A DNA stretch of 64,000 bases from Owenia fusiformis (lineage: Eukaryota > Annelida > Polychaeta > Sabellida > Oweniidae). Below the pieces are notes generated by a model, which worked only from the letters and a program-made list of their open reading frames with translations, made no database searches and had not been told where the DNA came from. The position numbers and the translations under genes are program-made. Within the stretch, counting starts at the first letter, position 1. Every line of letters starts with the position of its first letter. The stretch is from positions 24,946,425 to 25,010,424 of the forward strand of contig CAIIXF020000010.1 in NCBI GenBank assembly GCA_903813345.2. Direction: 5' to 3'. Positions 33,604 through 44,524 of this stretch are shown piece by piece.

Positions 33604-36046
33604 TTATCCCATCGAACAATCATATTTGGTATGTGAATACTATAAGCATTGCACACTGTCTAAAGACACATTTGGTAGAAGGCGGCCATTTTGAAAAAAA
33701 ATGGCCACCATTTTAACGTATTTTACTATAACTCGAAAAGTAGTGGAGCGATTTTGTTCATATTTGGTATGTGAATACTATAAGCATGGCACACCGTCCT
33801 ATGACACTTGGTAGGAGGCGGCCATTTTGAAAAATCGCCGCCATTTTAACATTTTACTATAACTCGAAAAGTAGTGAAGCGATTTTGTTCATATTTGGTA
33901 TGTGAATACTATAAGCATGGCACACTGTCTAATGACACTTTTGGTAGAAAGTGGCCATTTTAAAAAATGGCCGCCATTTTAACATATTTTACTATAACTC
34001 GAAAAGTAGTGGAGTGATTTTTTATATTTGGTATGTGAATACTAAAAGCATGGCCCCATTTTAACGTATTTTACTATAACTTGAAAAATAGTTCAGCGAT
34101 TTTGTTCATATTTGGTATGTTTCATATTTTATATGTGAATACTATGAGCATGGCACACTGTCTAATGATACTTTGGGTATTAGGTGGCCATTTTGAAAAA
34201 TATGAATATGAACTTAACTGCACTGGCCACCATTTTTACGTTTTTTTTACTAACTTGAAAAGTAGTGAAGTGCTTTTGTTCATATTTGATATGTGAATAC
34301 TTAGTTTAAGTTTAAAATATTTTATTTCTGTGTCACAGGTTTAAAAACTACATTCAATATCATATAATAAATACTTTTTTTAAAAAACCCACCAGCCGGC
34401 ATCGGCTTAGGAGACACCATTAAATGTATATCTAATTGTAATTGAATATTGACTAGAGTAAGTTGACTTAATAGAGCACTTTTAGATAGAGTAGTATTCA
34501 ATGCTGCCATCTTTAAATGCTTTGACAAATATTTTCTATTAATGGCCATTATCACAATAAATGAATATGCATGCATAAATAAACTGTATTGATACAATAA
34601 ATTTTGTAGTCAAGTGCTGGAAAATGACTATAACAGATTGGGGACACACACCTGCTGCCCAGTTATATCTTTAATTCTAAAAAAGTATCAGTTTTAACCA
34701 AGTCTGGACTTCACAAATGTAACTCCTATAATCTGCCATAGTCAAATTGCCTTTTTGAATACATATTATGAATAAGAGCTGCTAGAGGTTTTTGAATCTT
34801 CTTGGCAAGCATTAGGCTAATAAATGTCAAAAGTGAATTTGCATTATTCAAGTCTATATATGGCAATTGCTCTTGCACAATCTCTCTATAGAAGGTATCC
34901 CTTAGGAGCTTATAGTGTGGACATTTTATCAGAAAATGAATTTCATTTTCAACTTCATCCAAATCACAGAGTTTGCAAGTTCTCTGGTCCAGAGGAGTAC
35001 CATCATATCTACCAGTTTCTATACGGAGTTGTAGCGTCCCAGTTCTCAGTTTAGCCAATGCACTTCGATGGTGTCTTGGGATGAAACAAGTTACATAACT
35101 TTCTGCTACTACTCCATACTTAAATTGCCTGAAAGTTCTTAATTTATTACCATTCACTTCATTGTTTTTGTCATTCCAAATGTTTTTTAGAAAGGGATCT
35201 TGAGATTGTTGATAAAGCTTGACCTCTTCTAAAATAGCTTTAGCATTTAAGTTTTCCATTTGAGTTATATTCCCTTGGCCTGATGCCTCTAAGAACTTGT
35301 AGACTCTGTAGTCCCAACTATTTTTACGTCTTAAGGACCAATGATGTATTTTTGAGTTTAACCTATCTTTGTCCAAATTTTGCAGGCGTATAAAAAGACG
35401 TGCACTCTCTATCTGTTGTTTGTGAAGTGGTAAGTCCCATCCAAGGTCAGCTTGAGCTGCTTCGTTGTTTGTTTTGACACCGACACCAAGAAAGAATTTT
35501 GATGCCTTATTTTGGACTGCATTTATACACTTGTGCTCATTATTACCTATCAATGAACAGCCATAGTTGATCACAGGTTGCACTAAAGTGTCATATAATT
35601 TGCTGTAAACAGTTATATCCATGCCTCCAGTTTGTTGGAATTTTGACATTATTACACATAAAGCATGACTTGCAGACTTAGCAATTTCCTTTGCTGTTAT
35701 TTGAGGGTTGACATGCTATACTCATGAGCCTTTCACACTGTCTCATGACACTTCAGATAGTAGGCGGCCATTTTATAAAAATGGCTGTCATTTTAAAAAA
35801 TGGCCACCATTTTTATGTGTGTTATTTTACAAGTAAATGTATGTGATTTTTCAAAAATTTTATAGGTGGCTACTTAAAAGCATATTATTTCTTCTGATGA
35901 CAACTTGGCTAATGAGCAACCATTTTGAAAATGGTGGCCTTTCTGGTGTGTTGTTTTATGATGTTTGATATATATTTCATTTGTAAAAATGCCAGCCATT
36001 TCTGTTCGATGGGATTCGCTACGCTTTGGCGTTGCCGTTGTTCTGG
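33604..36046 (+). mobile_element. Helentron-like family B copy B2, interrupted by a LINE
   Basis: It starts TTATCCCATCGAAC. The TCCG leader is lost. Core units carry TTGGTATGTGAATACTATAA, GGCGGCCATTTTGAAAAATG and CTATAACTCGAAAAGTAGTG. A LINE sits at 34302-35717. The tail is GTTCGATGGGATTCGCTACG and ends CTGG|TT at 36046. Confidence 0.7.
34302..35717 (-). pseudogene. 5'-truncated LINE insertion, C-terminal ORF2
   Basis: A 307-codon minus-strand frame (35649-34726) begins in the post-RT region (YDTLVQPVINYGCSLIG), continues through a basic linker, and has a CCHC knuckle (CKLCDLDEVENEIHFLIKC). Flanking ATACT at 34297-34301 and 35718-35722 is the target duplication. The AT-rich end at 34302-34330 is the 3' tail. 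The frame is intact over its length, so the insertion is not very old. RT and endonuclease are missing through 5' truncation. Clade not assigned. Confidence 0.82.
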
Positions 36047-36425
36047 TTTATATACAGGATGGGCCAAAAAACTTTTTTTTAAAATGCTATAACTTTTTTA
36101 ATTTTTGATACAAATTCATAATTTGCATACCAAATGAAATTTGAGGTTGTTATCTAGCCATGGATCATGAATTATACACCTTTACTTGAACAAAATATGT
36201 CACCAGCGTCTCACTTAAACATGTGGTGTGCCATGAGAAATAAGCATAATTTGCAAAATGTTCCTGAACTGATACGGCCTGATGATCGCCAAGCTAATAG
36301 CCCTAATGCAAACCCCAGTGAATATAGGGTATCGAAAGGTCTCCAGGAGATTGTATGAAAAATCTAGAAAATGGCTCAACTAAAGCTGGCAATTAAGACT
36401 AGCTAACATTTCATCGATACTGCTA

Positions 36426-38420
36426 TACTCCTCAAAAAAGATAAGGACCAGTGGTTTTCCTCATAGGTTTACATGTAAACCCCCATATTTGTTTGAATGA
36501 CTGATTTCTAAGAGGGGAACAAAAGAAATCCCAATAAAGTAAATAAATCTGTATCTTGATTCTATTCCTTATAAAGTCCGCAACATTTCAATGTTATATC
36601 TCCATTACATTGGGTCAAAATTTGATGTCAAAATTGATGAATTTCATGAAATCTAACAAAAATGGAAGATCCCATGTTAAACAAATGGGGAATGGTGGCT
36701 TAGGGGCAACTCAGATTTTGGAATATCTATTCAGTAAAACATTTATTAAAAATACTTTCTAAGTAGAATATTGAATGATTTTACATTTTACATGCTAAAT
36801 GTCTCGCTTATGTTGTTAAAATTAGCGATACGGAGCGTTAAAATAATTTTGACCACCTCACTGAACCACCTGTGTTATTTCAATAAGAGGATCATTAAAA
36901 AATTATTGAATTTGAAACCATTAACTTTTGTAAAGCCTGGACAATTAAATCATATTTTTGTCGAGTGGACAATTTAGCAAATTTGATTATCTCTTACAAT
37001 TTCAATTTTGAGAGCAATTGGATGGATGGATTGTTATCCCATCGAACGAAGTTCGGAGGGATATAGGGAACGCCTCCGTCCGTCCGTCCGTCCGTCCGTC
37101 CGGGCAATAACTAAAATACCGTTGGCCTGATTTTGTTCATATTTTGTACACATATACCCTATGGAGGTAGAAGTTCTGCTCGTAAGCTGATTTCAAAATG
37201 GCCATTCATTTAAAAATGGCGGCCATTTTAGTGCCGATTTTACAGTAATTTTGGTGCAATATGTAAAACTGTAAAAGCAATATATTTTAAATGTAAAAAA
37301 ATTATATAGGACATTGATGAAGCTAGAAATATAGATATTAAAGAAGCACATGGCAGCCATCTTGAAAAATGGCGGCCTTTACTCATTATTTTACGATTTT
37401 TGCTGTAACTCAAGAAAGAGTAGAGTGATTTTGTTCATATTTGGTATGTGAATATTATAAGCATGGCACACTGTCTAATGACACTTTTGGTAGGAGCGGC
37501 CATTTTGAAAAATCAAAATGGCCACCATTTTAACATATTTTACTATAACTCGAAAAGTAGTGGAGCGATTTTGTTCATATTTGGTATGTGAATGACATAA
37601 ACATGGCACACTGTCTAATGACACTTTTGATTGAAGGTGGCCATTTTGAAAAATGGCCGCCATTTTAACGTATTTTACTATAACTCGAAAAGTGGTAGAG
37701 CGATTTTGTTCATATTTGGTATGTGAATACTTTAAGCATGGTACACTGTCTAATGACACTTTTGGTGGAAGGTGGCCATTTTGAAAAATGGCCGCCATTT
37801 AAATGTATTTTACGATTTTTGCTGTTACTTGAAAAGTAGTGGAGTGATTTTTTCATATTTGGTATGTGAATACTATAAGCATGGCACACTGTCTAATGAC
37901 ACTTTTGGTAGAAGGCGGGCCATTTTGAAAAATTTCCACCATTTTAAGAAAAAGCATATTACTTCTTCTGATGAAAACTTGGCTAGTGAGCAACCATTTT
38001 GAAAATGGTGGCCTTTCTTATGTGTGTTATTTTATGATATTTGCTATATATTTCGTTTGTAAAAATGCCAGCCATGTCTGTTCGATGGGATTCGCTATGC
38101 TTTGGTGTTGCCGTTGTTCTGGTTCCTCATATGGCTTATGGCAACCCAAACATTCCCCATTTGTTTAACATGGGATCTGCCATTGTTGTTAAATTTCATG
38201 AAATTCTTCAATTTTGACATCAAATTATGACCCAATGTAATGGAGATATAACATTGAAATGTTGCGGACTTTATAGGGAATAGAATCAAGATACAGATTT
38301 ATTTTCTTTATTGGGATTTCTTTTATGCCACGCTTAGAAAATAATCATTCAAACAAATATGGGGGTTAACATGTAAACCTATGAGGAAAACCACTGGTCC
38401 TTAACTTTTTTTGAGGAGTA
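36426..38420. mobile_element. Mariner-like element, TACTCCTCAAAA ends
   Basis: Left TACTCCTCAAAAAAGATAAG and its inverse at the right; inverted similarity extends about 250 bp (CCAGTGGTTTTCCTCATAGG, CAATGTTATATCTCCATTAC). TA flanks are present. It is nested in the element at 36055-38642 and hosts B3. Same family as 23607-24285. Confidence 0.78.
37034..38122 (+). mobile_element. Helentron-like family B copy B3 (most complete)
   Basis: Head TTATCCCATCGAACGAAG with GTTCGGAGGGA, then six TCCG repeats, CGGGCAATAACTAAAATACC, and about four core units of 135-142 bp. The tail is TGTTCGATGGGATTCGC and ends GTTGTTCTGG|TT. The head TCCCATCGAAC is the inverse of GTTCGATGGGA in the tail. Confidence 0.75.
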
Positions 38421-38740
38421 TATATTAGCAAAGCGACTAAAACTAAAATATATCATCAAATAGGGTGGTGGACCAATTGAGCTCCTCTTTTAGATGAAAT
38501 ATAGATCAAGTTGAAGGACCTTTTACCTTATATTATTACTAAGAACCCCTGGCACTACTGCAAAACTTGGGGTATGTAGGTTAGAAAATAAAAAAGTTGT
38601 AGTGTCTTGAAAAAAAGTGGCGTTTTTTTTTGGCCCACCCTGTATATAATTTTTATCGCATTCAGTTTTTCAAAATATAGTACTGTACATTGTTATATTT
38701 TGATTGCTGTTTTTACTCTCTGTTATTTTCGAACGTAACA

Positions 38741-38825
38741 GTACCTAAGAGCTATGCTCAACAAAATAAAATAAAATTCAAGATGGCTACTGATTTCAAA
38801 ATGGCCACAAGTTCCCTTTAACCTA
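38741..38825 (+). repeat. Family C, right flank of the LTR element
   Basis: GTACCTAAGAGCTATGCTC, then AATTCAAGATGGCTACTGAT and TTTCAAAATGGCCACAAG continue the C unit left at 25791. This shows the pre-insertion site of the LTR element. Confidence 0.55.
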
Positions 38826-38965
38826 AATATTCATCTGTTTTCACGAGGGGAAAGTGTACCCGTGTATATACAGCCTACCGCCGAGCAAGACACGCATATA
38901 CCACCTATCAAATGTTTGGTTAACTACATCTCATAGGAAAATGGACAATAAAGGTAATATATTGG

Positions 38966-39714
38966 TATTCTATGTAGGGTTAAACATCTGTTGAATAATA
39001 AAGGATTCTTGAGCATCTATTACTCGCTAATATACTCTTATCTGATATACGGAAATGTTATTTGGGGTGAAGCGGGTAAAGGTATATTAAATTCACTACA
39101 TCGTCTCCAGAAAAAGTTCACACGCATTGCAACAAATTCTGATTATCGAGCTCATTCTCTTCCCTTATTCAAACAACTAAACATTTTAAATATATTTGAC
39201 ATAAACAAGCAATTGAAATGCCTTTTTATGTACAAATGGATTAATGAACTTGATAATTATCAGAAAATTTTCCCAAACCTCTTTAAAACTATCTAGGAGA
39301 GACATAATTACAACACCCGAAACAAGTGTTCTTATGACAAGCCCAAAGTACGAACAAATTATGGTAGAGCTATGTTGTCTTTCACTGCACCGATGATTTG
39401 GAATGAATTAACTGATGAAATGAAATCATCTGAAAGCATCTTCATTATGAAAAAAGAACTCAAAAAGTACCTTCTTAATCAATAGTATCATTCATAGTCT
39501 ATGTTAGTTTTATAATGATTTGCGGGCCTAATATGACACACACTATTAAGCAGAAACAAAAAGTATGCATTATTGCACAAGCAGATCCCCTATCTGTTCA
39601 TGTATTATTATAAAACACGGGAATATACACATTATGTGTCACCCGTTTATTGTAATCTATTGTAAAGATATGATTAAATAAGAATAAATAAATAAAAAAT
39701 AAAAATAAAAAAAA
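38966..39714 (+). pseudogene. 5'-truncated LINE with A-rich tail
   Basis: Encodes the C-terminal LINE region: FLSIYYSLIYSYLIYGNVIW, then YRAHSLPLFKQLNIL, and after one in-frame TAG (39294-39296) NYNTRNKCSYDKPKVRTNYG and the usual ending LKKYLLNQ followed by TAG at 39483-39485. The 3' end is a run of AATAAATAAATAAAAAATAA. ATATTGG at 38959-38965 and 39715-39721 is the target duplication. Only the last about 170 codons were inserted. Confidence 0.82.
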
Positions 39715-39721
39715 ATATTGG

Positions 39722-41290
39722 ACCTCTATCAATTCCCTTGGATGGTTAGAATCGTTACTAAGATGTTCTAGCAGGCGGAATTGGCCTAGAATTATAGTTG
39801 AAATATATTTGTTATGTGCAAATTAAGAGATAAGTTAAATGTATAATGGTTTTCGATTTGTTTTTCTCATTCATACTCGCTTTAATTGATATTGAGCCAT
39901 ACATAAGACATACTTGGGCCGGTAAATGTATGTCATATGTATAATATATTAAGTGTCAAAATATTAGGTCAAAATAGCACTTTTGAACAGCAAAATCTTC
40001 ACATAAAATTGTCCTAAAAGATCCGATGTTATCGGACATCGGACCTGATGTGATCGCCTAGTAATATTATAAAGATCAGAAAATATCTTGAGTAAATGAT
40101 CTCAGAATCCGAACATTACTTGAGTAAAATCTGTTGAGATCCAATTATATCGTCGAGTCTATGACATGCTGATGATGAAATAGTGTTAGTGTTACTTTTG
40201 GGAGTTTTCGAACCTTGATTTAATTGCCTTTATTAGAAGGGTTACTCGTTATTAATACTATTGTAACATTTTGACCCGGACTGACACAACAGAAATTAGG
40301 CTATCACCATTGGAGGATAGGAAAAGCGCGGAATTGCGTTTAAATCAATTATGAATATGATCTTTCTTCATTTTAGGAGCCGTTGTACTGATATTTTAGT
40401 CAAATTTGAGAGCGAATGAATTGCATCATCATCGAATAAATCAATTATTATCCATATTTATGGATAAAAATGAATATGTGTCACGTTCCTAATTTCTACA
40501 GTTCAATCTTTTTTCATTTTAGTAGCCTTTCTACTGATATCTTATTTTATTCAATATTGAAATCGAATGAGCATAACGGGTAAACATTTTAGACCAATCA
40601 AAATATATAACTATTTTTCATATGTTTACCGTCTTGGTAGATACAAAATAACACGTACCAAACTCATTGGATTATGAGCATAGTCAGATAATAGTGGTGA
40701 TGTCATCAACAATGAAAATTATGGTGATTCGAGGGAAAGCATGAATTCAATGTTTTAAAGAACTTTGCGGGACACAGACGTTGACGTATAGTGCTGCGGG
40801 AATTATATCATATTAACAGGAATATTTGTGATATACTTCATGTTATTATATGATCATTCGAAAGCTTACTCACTACCTCATCGGGTTTTACTCACGGTAT
40901 AATCGGAATACTCAGGCGGTAGCATCGGGTCCTATTGAATCGTACTCGTGGTATAATCGGGTCTTTCATTTTCAACTTTCACTGGTGATTTCAATGATAT
41001 GCAACGTATGGCAGTGAAACAAATGTAATATATTTGCACCTATTGTATCTTTGAATCAAATGGAGTAAATACCATGGCCATGGTTCTTACTTATTTAAGA
41101 TGTAAAACATCATTCTAATATTTAGAAGTTGAATTTAGCAATTTGATAGTAAATATTGCATTAAGTACTCATTATTCTCTAAACATGAGTGCCTGGAACA
41201 ACAATTATATCGGTTACAAACAATTCTGTGTTTTATCATTGAGAAATTCAATATAAAACAGGAGTTTATTAACTTATCCCCTCCATTTTC
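39722..41290. other. Interior of the 38842-41346 element, no gene
   Basis: No coding frame is recognisable. A short palindrome (TCCGATGTTATCGGACATCG) is near 40021. The sequence has no similarity that I noticed to other parts of the window. Confidence 0.4.
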
Positions 41291-41844
41291 AGACATCTTC
41301 AGGTCTTTGCTCGGTTGTATACACACAGGTACACTTTCCCCTTGTGAGTTTTAGTGGTTCAATTGTGGTTCAATTAGAATATGTACAGTAAAAGAAAATG
41401 TTATCTGTCCAAAACAAGAAAAAGATATTTCACTTTTTGTGATTTTATAACATGGGGTCTATGGGGAATCTCCTCGAACTAGAAGTCCCATTTTCAAAAA
41501 AAAACTAAATTTTAAAGTTGATAAGCAATTTTTGAAACCATATTTCTAGCTGCTCTTGTAGATTTAAATTATTTATAATGAATTTTAAATATTTAATAAT
41601 GACTCCACTGTTTGTCACGGGAAAAGGAGTCTAATCCTATCTGATAACAATTCAACATAGAAGTACAGGGTGGTCAAAAAACGGCAACCCTAGTTTTTCC
41701 TAATATCTTTGTCATTCTAAGGAATAACTCCCTGATATTTTACACATTTGTACATCATTCAATTTCCTACCAACCTACCATATTTCATGACCATCGGTCT
41801 GATAGTTACAATATTACTGTATTTTAAGCATCATACCCCAGATG

Positions 41845-42006
41845 GGCTTTGTATAAAAAACCTCCTACCTCATACCCACCTACCCACGTACGTGGGACAT
41901 GATACAGCTTTTGAAGGGTTCGACAAATTGAACCCTTCAATGACTGTATCATGTTCCACGTAGGTGGGTAGGTGGGTATGAGGTAGGAGGTTTTTTATAC
42001 AAAGCC
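41845..42006. mobile_element. Near-perfect foldback MITE
   Basis: Arms of about 75 bp, GGCTTTGTATAAAAAACCTC outward and its inverse, enclose a 10-nt loop between GAAGGGTT and AACCCTTC. CCCAGATG flanks both sides (41837-41844; 42008-42015), an 8-bp duplication typical of hAT elements. Only a few mismatches separate the arms. Confidence 0.82.
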
Positions 42007-42109
42007 CCCCAGATGGCCACTTTCGGGCTGTCTGAGCTGGTCTGTTATCCAAATGAACTCCATTTCCAACTTGATGCACTGGTAAACTCTAACAATTATG
42101 TATTCTTGG

Positions 42110-42610
42110 GGAGCCAAGCACTTTATGAAGTAGTGGGGAGGCACCTTCACACAGACAGATGCACAGTTTAGTGTGTTCTCAGAAGATATGGTCCTTTACC
42201 TTTGATGATGCTAACAGATATGCAATAACTGTCAACATCAAACTCTATTTGGTGATTCCCATGGAGTTCTTGGGGACTTTAGGTGAACCCAGGGGGGTTG
42301 TTAGGCAGCAACAGTGGTTCCAACAAGACAGAACCATACCCCATACACCCAATGATTCACAATAATGGCTTTGGGACCACTTCAATGACCACATTATCAG
42401 CAGTACAACAGACAATGATTGGGCACCCCCAGTGGGGATACCCCAAAGATAGAGTGTAGGGTAATAATACCAGGAAGACAATTGGCCTCACAATAAGGAT
42501 CACATGTCTCGTTCAAGCCATACTTGCTGAGGAATGCAGTTATGTCATTGACAGGTTTGGAAAACGTGTGCAGGTTTGCCTACAGCACGATATTGGAAAA
42601 CTGGGGTACC
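42110..42610 (+). pseudogene. IS630/Tc1/mariner transposase, broken
   Basis: One frame (42159-42365) reads SFTFDDANRYAITVN and then QQWFQQDRTIPHTPNDSQ, the second catalytic Asp block of this family (WFQQDGA-PHTA type). A stop follows, then HFNDHIISSTTDNDWAP. The HSPDxxPFNLY segment that holds the third catalytic residue is deleted here but kept in the copy at 56912. A frameshift is present upstream of 42159. Not functional. Confidence 0.75.
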
Positions 42611-42777
42611 TTGTTTAAAGTGCTGTAACATTGCAACTATCAGTCCAATGTTCATGAAATAATACAGTCTGGTATGAAATTGAATGGTGTACATATGTGC
42701 CAAATATCAGGGCAAAATTTCCAAAAATGACAAAGATATGAGGAAAAATTAGGGTTGCCGTTTTTGTGACCACCCTG

Positions 42778-43447
42778 TACAGTGTACATATACTAAGATG
42801 GTTGAAAGGAGGTATATTATTGAAATTTTAATCTTTGATTCACTGTATCTTCATGAATGTTTGGAGTTGACCACCTTAGGTAAACGGTTTTATATGTCTA
42901 TAAGATATATAATCGAACATGACTGTATTCACGCCTTCTGTAAACTGTGAATAAAGTCAATATTTCACCCACTATTTATTCGTCAATACATTATTGGTAA
43001 TATGAGAAATGTGTAATGTCATAGCGGCAGGCCGTACCAATGGCAGGCCATAATGAATATAAAAAAAAATTGATGAGTTTTCATGTTCAAATCATAATAT
43101 AGACCTTAGATCAGGTATTATATTGAGTAATAAATACCTTAGGGCTTGGCACAAAAGCTTCCAAAAGCATATGTGCCTAGCCCTGCAGTATTTATTTGTG
43201 GATATAACACCTACTCTTCGGTCTATATTTCTTAAATATAAACCTAAACAGTAATGCGATTATACCATTAGCCCCATCACAAAATCAAACAAATGCAAAT
43301 AGGGAACTTTCATTACTTCAAATATAAATCACACAAAGGACGTTTATCTCATGATTGCAGATGTATTTTTTATAGTTACGGGAGGATATTTCAAGATTAC
43401 AGATATTGCAGATGTTCATGATTATATATGATATTTTTCTGTTGCAG
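42778..43447. other. Intron sequence before the TUBGCP4 exon, with one foldback
   Basis: A foldback at 43096-43229 has about 60-bp arms (AATATAGACC..GGGCTTGGCAC against its inverse). A pyrimidine-containing acceptor (TTTTTCTGTTGCAG) ends the stretch. Nothing else recognised. Confidence 0.6.
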
Positions 43448-43587
43448 ATGTTCCAAAAACAGAGCAGTTTACTATTCAGGATTCTCTCTAGTGTCCGTAG
43501 CCACCAAGCCAGTCCACATCTCTCACAGCTGTTGCTTAGAATAGATTTCAATAAATACTTCACCAATGCTGGAGGGCAGCTTGGCAG
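43448..43587 (+). CDS. TUBGCP4: TUBGCP4 C-terminal coding exon
   Basis: Acceptor TTCTGTTGCAG precedes ATGTTCCAA. Phase-0 reading gives MFQKQSSLLFRILSSVRSHQ, a PHLSQLL helix and RIDFNKYFTNAGGQLG. From memory, human GCP4 ends with RQSSLLFKILSSVRNHQ, a QLLLRLDYNKYY segment and AGGTLGSFGM, so this is the extreme C-terminus of the GCP fold that contacts gamma-tubulin. The frame ends GGC-AG|GTAGTT. Either the TAG at 43589-43591 is the stop (product ends LGR) or AG|GTAGTT is a donor and a further exon supplies the Ser-Phe-Gly-Met-like end. The second fits the human ending better. The exon is 140 bp if spliced. Confidence 0.85.
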
Positions 43588-44076
43588 GTAGTTCCCTCAT
43601 ATTGTACATCTTCCATGATTTTCACAATATTTGCTGATTTGGTGCTGATTTAGTATACTAGGAACAAGGGGTTCCCGTGCACCCATCAGGTGTGAATAAG
43701 TTACATACATTTTTGTAATCCCTAGGGTGTCTATTTAATGAATTCATTTGTTAACATTGCCAACTAATGTCCCATAGTACTTTTATGGCGGCATTCCATT
43801 ACCATGGTTACGCATCTTTAGACATCTTACCTTGGTATCTTAAATCATTTTTAGCTCTGTCATTATTTGGTCTATAGAGATGATATTGGTACCAAATTAA
43901 ACCTCATTAAATTTCCAATAAATTTCTGATATTCAATAATGCAAATTATCTAATTTGCATAAATTGTGACGTCATCAATCTATTTTTGGTTCAGAATTTC
44001 CAAGTATAGCAACGTATCTATTAGAATTGAGGCGGTATGGCAAAATTTCTGAAAGGTTTTGTCCTCTATTCTATTA
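43588..44076. other. Sequence after the TUBGCP4 exon; repeat block shared with 56.4 kb
   Basis: GGAACAAGGGGTTCC near 43660 is a hairpin like the Helentron heads. CATTATTTGGTCTATAGAGA at about 43861-43885 recurs at 56480-56500, with CTTACCTTGG upstream in both. I found no terminal exon here. Confidence 0.45.
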
Positions 44077-44524
44077 CACTGGGGGGTATCGTGATGCAAC
44101 AACACCGTGTTGTTGCATCAAGATGGCCAGCCTTCCGGTGATAGATTTTCGTAAGATATTTTGTTTTCTCAATTTAAACCCATTTCTAAAACGAGTTTCT
44201 CAATAACCATATACATGCAGTTAGTGCACAATCTATATTTCAAATAACTGTCATTTGTATACATGTAGCATCATCGAAAAGCGATTAATTCACGGTTTTA
44301 GTTCCTCACTATTGATGCAACAACACCAAACCGAAGATGCAAAAACACCCATCTAGATTTGAGCCAAGATGCAACAACACCAATGGATGTCATATTCTTA
44401 AGCCATAATGTAATAGGATTTAGGTCCCAAAAAGGTAAATTGAGAGGGTACACTCATCCCAGGTGTCGTAATATTATATTGGACATTCATATTATATTGT
44501 ACATCTTAAAAAACGTGTCGCTTC

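Larger units (their letters stand above)
36055..38642. mobile_element. Mariner-like element, CAGGRTGGGCC ends
   Basis: Left end CAGGATGGGCCAAAAAAC and right end TTTTTTGGCCCACCCTG are inverse and flanked by TATA. It lies between the B2 tail and the last LTR piece. It hosts the element at 36426-38420. No transposase frame survives. Confidence 0.72.
25796..38740 (+). mobile_element. Degenerate Ty3/gypsy-type LTR retrotransposon with nested insertions
   Basis: The element runs from TGTTACAG to CGTAACA, so it has TG..CA ends, and is flanked by GTAC on both sides (25792-25795, 38741-38744). LTR segments match at 26455-26620 and 31255-31405 (CTTCTAGAAAGTACTGGAA). A purine tract precedes the 3' LTR at 31079-31092. 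The internal region keeps protease and integrase pieces only, in the order PR then IN. A LINE fragment, a TTAA element, another TIR element, Helentron-like copies and two mariner elements sit inside it. Confidence 0.72.
31093..38740 (+). repeat. 3' LTR in three pieces
   Basis: Pieces 31093-31406, 32827-33087 and 38643-38740 are LTR sequence; together about 670 bp. The final piece ends TTTCGAACGTAACA, then GTAC. The gaps are filled by a TIR element, by Helentron-like copies A3 and B2, and by a mariner element. Confidence 0.65.
38842..41346. mobile_element. TIR element (CACRAGGGGAAAGTGTACC ends)
   Basis: Left CACGAGGGGAAAGTGTACCC and the inverse right end CACAAGGGGAAAGTGTACC extend through CGAGCAAGAC. 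The body holds a LINE (38966-39714). The remaining 1.6 kb is AT-rich and has two copies of a TCGTGGTATAATCGGG-like motif at about 40890-40965. No transposase recognised. Confidence 0.6.
41666..42777. mobile_element. Tc1/mariner (IS630-type) element with transposase remnant
   Basis: Ends CAGGGTGGTCAAAAAACGG and inverse, TA flanks, TIRs about 190 bp including GGCAACCCTA and CTTTGTCATT. It carries a foldback insertion (41845-42006) and a broken transposase frame (42110-42610). A second, 5'-truncated copy is at 56912-57343. Confidence 0.82.

Noticed and set aside
37475-37798. 107-codon minus-strand frame with internal sequence repeats
   Set aside because: It is a translation of family B core units of about 135-142 bp.
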